64,000 nt of DNA from positions 62,001 through 126,000 of the forward strand of contig NZ_MAUE01000041.1 of NCBI RefSeq assembly GCF_001702265.1, written 5' to 3'. This document shows positions 58,292 to 64,000 of the stretch, piece after piece. Source of the DNA: Pseudomonas aylmerensis (GTDB lineage: Bacteria > Pseudomonadota > Gammaproteobacteria > Pseudomonadales > Pseudomonadaceae). The notes beneath the pieces are model-generated. The model saw nothing but the letters and a program-made list of their open reading frames with translations. It made no database searches and was not told the DNA's origin. A program made the position numbers and the translations under genes. Every line of letters starts with the position of its first letter. Positions within the stretch are counted from its first letter, which is position 1.

Positions 58292-58493
58292 CTAACCCCT
58301 CTTTACGACCTTTGCACGCAAGGCGTGACAGGGCAAGCCGGAGGACTACCGGACTTTAGGCGACAAAGCACAGAAAATCCATTCCGCAACTGAAATAGAG
58401 CCGCCCGATTTTAGAAGGCTCCAGCGCTGTGTGAATATTGGCGATGCGGAATTAATTATGATGTAAGATACTGATAAATAAAGAGATAGTCGT

Positions 58494-58546
58494 GGATTGC
58501 AAATCCGCCTACGCCGGTTCGATTCCGACCTCGGCCTCCACTCTTA
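58494..58546. repeat. attR (53-bp core repeat)
   Basis: Identical to attL 15721-15773 and holding the 3' half of tRNA-Cys without the 5' half. It marks the right end of the prophage. Confidence 0.92.
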
Positions 58547-58550
58547 GAAA

Positions 58551-58580
58551 CCCCGTAGATTAACGTCTACGGGGTTTTTT
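58551..58580 (+). terminator. tRNA-type terminator after attR
   Basis: The stem CCCCGTAGA/TCTACGGGG with loop TTAACG is followed by six T. It has the same stem as the terminator after attL but a different loop. Confidence 0.85.
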
Positions 58581-58604
58581 ATTGCCTGGGATTTGGGCAA
58601 TCAC

Positions 58605-58633
58605 TTCCGCAATTTTTGGGATCGCTGCCGCAT
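58605..58633. repeat. Arm-site-like repeats after attR, 21 bp apart
   Basis: TTCCGCAA at 58605 and TGCCGCAT at 58626 have the same 21-bp spacing and nearly the same distance from the terminator as the pair after attL. Confidence 0.4.
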
Positions 58634-58930
58634 CCCTAGCTTTTTTCGGGAGATTTAAGACGCCGCTATTGGTATGCCTCTTCCTGATTGGACGTGGAGT
58701 TGTACTCTCAGACTAAGGAGTCTGAGCGTCCACTAACGGCCAGAAGCAGTCACTCAGAGAGGCTAAATTGAGTGGAAAGCAGCTCATCACATGAGAGATT
58801 GCATGACCGCAGCGTCATGTCCGGGCACCCTTCATCACGAGTGACGCTAATTGGATATGTCGTGGCGATGTGCTATTCGTTAAAGGTTACTGGAGATGAA
58901 TGTCATTAGGATTGGAAAAGGGTTAGGGCG

Positions 58931-59617
58931 ATGAGTGATGCAGAAAAATCGAAAACGCAGCACGCGGGATTACTCCAGCAGTGGAAAATATATTCTGTCG
59001 ATGAATTTAAGAGAGCACCAATCGCCACTACAGCGATACTGGTGGGTGCCATAGGTAGCGTCCTCATGTTTATATTTGCAGGGACTCAACCTCATTCGGA
59101 ATCCAAGATAACTTCGCCGATTTTAAACGGATCTGCTAACGGTGTTGGGGTAATTGAGGTTAAGAATATTTTGATGGTGATCTCTTTTTTCCTGTTTTCT
59201 TCATTCCTTGGCGCGGGAATAGTGAGGCTGATTGCAAAAAAGTATGAGAACGCGTCCATAGTGCTTTCCATTTTGATTGCTTCGTTTACTAATTTCTTAA
59301 CGATTTTTTTTGTGTTTCTCGCACCACCGCGGGCCGTGAGTGAGCAGTTGTTTCATGCTGCGCACAACAACGTTTTTTATACTTCAATGTTGGTTTATTT
59401 AACGGTGTGCGGCTCAGCAGTTTTCAAAGACATTGGCCGAACCATGTTATCGGAGCCTGAAGATAAATCTTCTGGTGGCGGGATGGCATTTTTGTTAGTA
59501 GCTGGGCTTCTTATTGCAATTTGGGGGTGGGCGGTATTCGCGGCGCAAAAGCGATTGACAGAAACGTTTTTACCGGATATTGCGCATTACATTGAACAGG
59601 CCCCGATCAAGAAATAA
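58931..59617 (+). CDS. Membrane protein, 228 aa, unknown
   Basis: The AT-rich gene encodes a protein with about five hydrophobic segments: residues 30-50 (ATTAILVGAIGSVLMFIFAG), 78-100, 108-130, 148-165 and 188-208 (MAFLLVAGLLIAIWGWAVFA). No family is recognised. The 300 bp before it hold no gene and only short repeats. It precedes two other AT-rich genes, so it may belong to an island cargo set. Confidence 0.65.
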   Translation: MSDAEKSKTQHAGLLQQWKIYSVDEFKRAPIATTAILVGAIGSVLMFIFAGTQPHSESKITSPILNGSANGVGVIEVKNILMVISFFLFSSFLGAGIVRLIAKKYENASIVLSILIASFTNFLTIFFVFLAPPRAVSEQLFHAAHNNVFYTSMLVYLTVCGSAVFKDIGRTMLSEPEDKSSGGGMAFLLVAGLLIAIWGWAVFAAQKRLTETFLPDIAHYIEQAPIKK

Positions 59618-59748
59618 TTTATAACGCTAGCTTCAGCTAGAAAGGCGATGCGTTTAGAGGCTAGAGAGGGGGTGTAAAATGGGTTCTGCAACTGGATTGT
59701 GATGCTGAATAGCCTCTACTTTAGTAGACGTTTTGAAAGTCTGCTTAT

Positions 59749-59934
59749 GGCCGATTCTGTTGAAAAAGTCGGCCATCGTTTCCACGGTAGAACAGTACAC
59801 GCCTGAGATTGAAATCTTTACTTTTGGCAGAGGCTTCTGGACTCAGATTTCACGCAGTAGCGTGTAAAAAAGGCGTTTTCACCGGTCAATATTCGGGCCA
59901 TTTGGGCGAACCGACTTTTTCAACAGAATCGGCC
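59749..59934. mobile_element. 186-bp element with 24-bp perfect terminal inverted repeats (MITE-like)
   Basis: The ends read GGCCGATTCTGTTGAAAAAG, plus TCGG, and its exact reverse complement. No coding frame lies inside. Size and perfect ends fit a non-autonomous miniature transposable element; the parent transposon is not in the window. Clear target duplications are not visible. Confidence 0.65.
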
Positions 59935-60092
59935 GATAGCTGCCTCTTTCGGGCAACAACTACCGGCCAGAGTCAGCTATGCTGCTGACCATCGCACGCA
60001 CCGAACTGAATCATAGTCACGGCTAGCTGTTTTAGGCAAAATCATTAGCTAAGCACTGTACATGCGCGCCTAAGTACAAATAGGATTTAATC

Positions 60093-61409
60093 ATGGCCGG
60101 AAATAAAAATTCAACTTTCTCTGGTTCAGAGCCTACATGGGCAAATGCCTGCGTAGGAAACAACGGCAGCCCTGGATATTTTGAGTACTCCAAAGGTTTC
60201 TCCACCGCTGCCAACTTACTAATTGATCAGGTTCTTTCCAAAAAAATGGATATGGAAATTGACGACTTAGTGTATCCCGTTTGTTTTAATATGCGCCATT
60301 CTGTTGAATTAAGACTGAAAGGAGCAATTCAGGAGCTGTCATTCGTAGCTAAAGCGAAAAATTACGAACTTTTGTTTGATTTGTCCGGGTCACATGATAT
60401 TGGAAATATTTGGAACTTCTTTAAGTGTAACTCCGAGCTTCTGGACAACCGTTATAAGGGTGTTAACAGCCTAATTGCCGAAACCATTTCAGACATTGCA
60501 GAGGTAGACGCCACCGGGCAGACGTTTCGCTACCCTTTAAGCAATGAAAGCAAAAAACATCTAACTGACGTCGCATCTATTAATTTCTTTCGTTTAAAAG
60601 GGAAATTTGGGCAGCTAGAACATGACTTAGACAAGCTCCATGATTTGAATCTGTGGCTTAAAGACGAATATGCTCAAGGGACTTTTACATCAAAGCTTTC
60701 ACGCCCAATGATTTATAGGCTGGCCAGAGATCTACCCCCGAAATCTGATTGGGCAACACCAGAATTTAAAGATATCAAACAACAGCTCATGTGTAAGTAC
60801 GACATTGGCAGCAGAGATTTATCGAAAGCTATTGAAAAAATAAAAACGCACTATGTTCTTTCTTCTGTAATAGGTGAGCCTTTACCACTTAAAGGTATAA
60901 TCCCAGATCAGCTATTTTTCTTCTTCGATCAGTGGGCGCCTCAGAATACCAAGAGCTTACTTCCAGAAACACCAAGCCTTGGCCTTGATTACTGGGATCG
61001 AAGTGAGTCGATACTTGACAGCATAAAAGAAAGAGCAAGTACTAGACAGTCGGTTTGGAGTGAATTTGAAGAAAAGCTGACTCCTGAATATCTCGCAGGA
61101 TTGCATACTTTATTCTATTTTGCGCGCGACAAGTTGTATACAGAATTTTACATCGAGCTATATAAAAGCACTGTCTCGGAAATCAACAGTTATTTTAGAG
61201 TTGGCATTCAAAATGTTAGAGAAAGCTTTATGCACATTTTTGATAAAACGAATGCCTTGTCTAACATCGTAACGTCGCTTTTTGCCTTAGGTCATAGTGA
61301 TTTGGCTGAGGCCATTGTTGATAGATATCAAGTTGATTCATCACTCAAATGGCTTGAGAGATCTAGGAGTGGCGAACTTTTCTCTTATCCAGATTTTGCC
61401 AAATACTAA
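60093..61409 (+). CDS. 438-aa protein with HEPN-like RH..EL.LK motif, unknown
   Basis: The AT-rich gene starts at ATG 60093 behind TAGGAT. Near residues 60-80 it reads YPVCFNMRHSVELRLKGAIQ, followed by SGSHDIGNIWNFF near 105. The pair RH..EL.LK and HD/NL..LW is seen in a set of helical, HEPN-like proteins found sporadically in genomic islands. The protein is helical and soluble, without signal or membrane helix. Its function is unknown; defence is inference. Confidence 0.6.
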   Translation: MAGNKNSTFSGSEPTWANACVGNNGSPGYFEYSKGFSTAANLLIDQVLSKKMDMEIDDLVYPVCFNMRHSVELRLKGAIQELSFVAKAKNYELLFDLSGSHDIGNIWNFFKCNSELLDNRYKGVNSLIAETISDIAEVDATGQTFRYPLSNESKKHLTDVASINFFRLKGKFGQLEHDLDKLHDLNLWLKDEYAQGTFTSKLSRPMIYRLARDLPPKSDWATPEFKDIKQQLMCKYDIGSRDLSKAIEKIKTHYVLSSVIGEPLPLKGIIPDQLFFFFDQWAPQNTKSLLPETPSLGLDYWDRSESILDSIKERASTRQSVWSEFEEKLTPEYLAGLHTLFYFARDKLYTEFYIELYKSTVSEINSYFRVGIQNVRESFMHIFDKTNALSNIVTSLFALGHSDLAEAIVDRYQVDSSLKWLERSRSGELFSYPDFAKY

Positions 61410-61492
61410 GTGGGTTTTTAAGCTTAGAGATCGACAGGCGGCAGAGACAGGTGACTGGTATGGGTTGATAGCTGGTGACCGCTATCGACCGA

Positions 61493-61646
61493 GGCTGTGT
61501 AAAAACGTTTTAGAGCTCGTTTGACAGTCAGAATCGGAACGAAAGTCGTGTTCCTATGCAAATTTCAGGTCTGCTGACTAACCAAACGCTGGCAGATTTT
61601 ACGTAGCAATGCAGACTTCAAAACGGTGCATGCGTTTTCACACAGC
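61493..61646. mobile_element. 154-bp segment with 15-bp inverted ends (IS remnant or MITE)
   Basis: GGCTGTGTAAAAACG at 61493-61507 and CGTTTTCACACAGCC at 61632-61646 are inverted copies with one mismatch. The interior is non-coding. It resembles the ends of transposase-less elements. Confidence 0.45.
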
Positions 61647-61890
61647 CTGGACCCATAGCTGCCGTTCGGTACCGGCAGCGCCCGAAAACAACAGCCGCTC
61701 AATGCTGCTTGGTGGGTTCCAGACTTGGTGTCGCACACGGAAACGGTCAATCCGTGGTGAGCTTAAAGGAACGATGGATAATTGTTTGCTGGCTGGGCTC
61801 CCAACAGAGCGGTATGACGATACCACGCTGCCTACTATGTCCAACCTCAGGCAATCATTGGCTCGCAACGGTGTGTATGGCTCATGGTGA

Positions 61891-61953
61891 TTTCACCTTT
61901 CACCTTTCACCTTTCACCTTTCACCTTCCATGTTCCATGTTCCATGTTCGATG
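61891..61953. repeat. 7-bp tandem repeats TTTCACC x5 and TTCCATG x3
   Basis: Five perfect TTTCACC units (61891-61925) run directly into three TTCCATG units and one TTCGATG (61926-61953). They lie just after the TIGR04141-like gene. Confidence 0.9.
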
Positions 61954-61984
61954 AGATCACCATTATTGCTCGAGAACTCACTTT

Positions 61985-62309
61985 TTATTTTATGTGGCGC
62001 GATATGTAAATTTTCGGATTGAGCGAATATCCTGTCACTAGTTTCTTCCAAGCTTCGACTGCTAGTAGAAACTGGATGGAGTTTACGTCCGTGATGGTTT
62101 TAATGTCTTCTTCGAAGACGAACCAAAGCGCCGCCGAAGTGAGTTTCTTACTAAATTTGATTTTGTTGTTTTTAATAAGGGTTATGGAGTCTTTCGATTG
62201 TTCAATATTGTAAATTAGTTCCGGCTTCTTTTTTGAAATTTTTACGGATATTATCTCGCCTTTATAGTAAAGGTCGGCTACTTCAACTTGATAATCCCTT
62301 CTTTTTTTT
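61985..62309 (-). pseudogene. C-terminal part of the TIGR04141/DUF6119-like gene, in the -1 frame
   Basis: After the A8 tract the -1 frame continues as RRDYQVEVADLYYKGEIISV, then IEQSKDSITLIKNNKIKFSK and a C-terminus of about 100 residues. It carries the VEVADLYYKGEIISVK core expected near the end of the family. Together with 62278-63567 it would give about 520 aa, the usual family length. Either an indel broke the gene or ribosomes slip here. Confidence 0.6.
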
Positions 62310-63567
62310 CTAACGAGCGAATCGCGGTGAGTTCTCGGTCTAAGAGCGTGTATCCGCGCTCGTTGCATATTTTCTGATTGAAATAGGCTTCGCGATAATC
62401 AACCTTGTCATCTCCGGCTTTTCGATTGGCTCGTTTGTTTGTTTGCCAAGCAACAAACTCTGTTTCAATCAGTTGTTCTTCGAGAATAACCTCAACAGCG
62501 CTGAGAGATCGTTTTAGGTAGTCCATGAAAACCTGATTAAAAAAGAACCATTCGCCATTTTTCAAAAAATATTGCTGGTCGCCCCACACGATAGGCATAT
62601 CCAGCAGCTCTTTGAGGTTTCTCGTGAAGCGTCCGATATCCTCATTTTTAAACTGCACCGTCACATTGTTTATATCGTCAATATCTGGATTGTCAACGAG
62701 GAACTCTGAAATTGCTTCAATGTCCATAGTATTGCCGAGCTGCTTGCTCAGGAGTTTTCCTTCGCTGTTCTTCGCTTTGATGACATAGTCATAGTCATGG
62801 AAGCTGAAACATATCGACACACCGCTTACATGAAACTGATCAATCCCCACGTTCCCTTCGCCATCTCTCAAATGAGTGAGAGCCTGAATATCCAGGTCAT
62901 TTGCAATATCTGCATTGGCTGATTCGAGTTTGGGGAGGTGGATTATCTGATCATCATTAAAGCTGGCTTCAATAATTTTGAATATTTCAGGGAAATGCAT
63001 GGGCTGCTTGTCCATATCCATCTGGATAGAGTCAGCAAAAATGATGTTGCGGTTACCCCAGACAGTTTTGTTTGCTGCCTTTAGTTTTATATGATCCACG
63101 GACTCACCAGCTTCGTAGTTGTTCACCTGGAACTGCTGATAAGAGGAAACGTCTTGCCTTTTCGTGCCAGTAAAATATCGGCTTTTTTTGAGAAGTATTG
63201 AACTCTCATCGGCCATATGCAGAGCGAGGTCAATACCAAAATCCAGCTGTATGAATTTCGAAAGATAAAAATGTGATTTGCCCAAGCTGACAGCAAATAT
63301 CTTTTCAGGTTCTGCAATATTTTGGCAAACCAATACAGCAAAGTTGAAAATATTTTTTGGCTCTTCAATGTCTTCATTGAAGAAGTTACGGTATGTCTTC
63401 CACCACCAAACTTCGTTGCCTTCTACTTTTTCAGAAAAATAAAAGGTTTTTAAGTATCCGTCCTTTTCTAGGGTTTTTTGCTCTACCAATCCAACTGATT
63501 TTAACTTCTCTTTTAGTTGGTTAAGTTTGGCAGGTTTGACTTTGTAGATATTATAAGTGTTAGCCAT
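62278..63567 (-). CDS. TIGR04141/DUF6119-like sporadically distributed protein (frameshifted)
   Basis: The 429-aa frame starts at ATG 63567 behind AAAGGGA. Its N-terminus (NTYNIYKVKPAKLNQLKEKL) and the body with GIDLALHMADESSILLKKSR, YFTGTKRQD and IPVIVWGD-like IVWGDQQYFL resemble TIGR04141/DUF6119, a patchily spread family of 500-550 aa with unknown function, often in islands. The frame ends early, after SLEKKEGIIKLK, just beyond a run of eight A. The remainder lies in the -1 frame down to 61985. Confidence 0.65.
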   Translation of the reverse strand: MANTYNIYKVKPAKLNQLKEKLKSVGLVEQKTLEKDGYLKTFYFSEKVEGNEVWWWKTYRNFFNEDIEEPKNIFNFAVLVCQNIAEPEKIFAVSLGKSHFYLSKFIQLDFGIDLALHMADESSILLKKSRYFTGTKRQDVSSYQQFQVNNYEAGESVDHIKLKAANKTVWGNRNIIFADSIQMDMDKQPMHFPEIFKIIEASFNDDQIIHLPKLESANADIANDLDIQALTHLRDGEGNVGIDQFHVSGVSICFSFHDYDYVIKAKNSEGKLLSKQLGNTMDIEAISEFLVDNPDIDDINNVTVQFKNEDIGRFTRNLKELLDMPIVWGDQQYFLKNGEWFFFNQVFMDYLKRSLSAVEVILEEQLIETEFVAWQTNKRANRKAGDDKVDYREAYFNQKICNERGYTLLDRELTAIRSLEKKEGIIKLK

Positions 63568-63790
63568 AACAATTCCCTTTGTACGTAACAGCGTGATGGA
63601 ATTCTGAGATTCGTCCTCAGCTGGAGCATTTTTGTCCCTTCGGATGCCATCGTGGTTAAGGCAGATGGGCAGCCGAACTATCGTTACGTGTGAGGCTAAA
63701 TGCTATCACTGCCTATGGCAATGACGCTGTTGGGTGTTTCGTAGCAGAACGACTGGAAAATGAGGCTCCCCAAATCAAAGGATTGATCCC

Positions 63791-63883
63791 ATGATCACCT
63801 GCCACGTCAAATACATCATCGATCCCTATCACATCACGACGTTCGAACGCTACTCACGCCAATTGGTCGGATTGGTGAACCGA
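63791..63883 (+). pseudogene. NIPSNAP-family gene remnant
   Basis: The start MITCHVKYIIDPYHITTFER with YSRQLVGLVNR is the typical N-terminus of bacterial NIPSNAP proteins (about 100 aa), behind AAGGA at 8 bp. After 31 codons similarity stops and unrelated intergenic-type sequence follows, although the frame stays open to the window end. It is probably truncated by rearrangement at the island border. Confidence 0.55.
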
Positions 63884-64000
63884 CCGCACAACCAGGTTGA
63901 ACGTCCGGTATTGGCCGTTAGCGGTCAGTCGCGATCTGCTGCTTTCGGCCAGCAGCATAAGTTCAACGGGTTCGCTTTCGACAGCACCGAATGCCTGTCC

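Larger units (their letters stand above)
15721..58546. mobile_element. Integrated prophage, about 42.8 kb, lambda-type head and P2-type tail
   Basis: Direct 53-bp repeats at 15721-15773 and 58494-58546 bound a complete temperate phage: integrase next to attL, CI/Cro switch, replication, packaging, head, contractile tail, lysis and SOS genes, plus AT-rich cargo at both ends. All structural modules appear intact, so it may be inducible. Head proteins resemble lambda (Nu1, A, W, B, C, D, E) and tail genes follow P2 order, giving a mosaic myovirus. Confidence 0.93.

Noticed and set aside
58931..63567. Kiwa-type defence pair (membrane KwaA plus KwaB)
   Set aside because: The membrane protein and the soluble genes are not adjacent or co-directional, and the soluble proteins do not look like DUF4868.

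Overview
The window comes from a fluorescent Pseudomonas, probably of the P. fluorescens group. The evidence is a GC-rich backbone carrying a PvdQ-type acylase behind a PvdS-type iron-starvation promoter, an M91/RTX protein, a large dermonecrotic-type toxin, and a Pseudomonas-type prophage in a tRNA-Cys gene. Function calls rest on reading the sequence and on memory of the families; no database search was run.

Host part, 1-15767. A truncated aldo/keto reductase is divergent from a LysR regulator. Next come an RTX-repeat M91 metallopeptidase and an AraC regulator. The AraC gene is divergent from a five-gene operon (AhpD-like protein, acyl-CoA dehydrogenase-like protein, and an ABC ATPase, Tat-exported binding protein and permease) that looks like an organosulfur or aliphatic-sulfonate type uptake and oxidation set. 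A 1.2-kb-codon toxin gene follows on the minus strand, then three small genes (lipoprotein, membrane protein, Fur-like regulator), then pvdQ and tRNA-Cys.

Prophage, 15721-58546. It is bounded by 53-bp direct repeats (3' part of tRNA-Cys plus flank). Order: an AT-rich two-gene cargo module beside attL; a leftward integrase and early operon; a CI/Cro-type switch with TTAGCA-N2-TGCTAA operators; rightward CII-like, TraR-like and primase-helicase genes; a TGTTGGGT-repeat region that may be the origin; a possible late regulator; holin; a lambda-type head module (Nu1-, A-, W-, B-, C-, D-, E-like); a P2-type contractile tail in P2 order (V, W, J, I, H, G, FI, FII, E/E', T, U, X, D); GH19 endolysin with nested spanins; and an SOS arm (Dam methylase, SRAP, UmuDC). 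A second AT-rich cargo module (HEPN/zinc-ribbon-like gene and Schlafen AlbA_2 gene) lies before attR. Three perfect CTGT-N8-ACAG LexA boxes mark SOS-controlled phage genes, and several intrinsic terminators lie inside the late operon, which suggests antitermination.

Right of attR, 58547-64000. The sequence directly after attR again carries a tRNA-type terminator and two TTCCGCAA-like repeats 21 bp apart, just as the phage does after attL. A second, related element may therefore have used the same tRNA gene. The DNA here is AT-rich: a membrane protein, a 438-aa protein with an RH..EL.LK motif, and a TIGR04141/DUF6119-like gene split by a frameshift at an A8 tract, with small inverted-repeat elements and 7-8 bp tandem repeats between them. 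A truncated NIPSNAP gene closes the window.

Best candidates for undescribed biology are the three cargo clusters at 15946-17279, 55729-58026 and 58931-63567, the repeated CCTCTCACCA early-leader motif, and the GTT-TAG recoding site in the tail genes.
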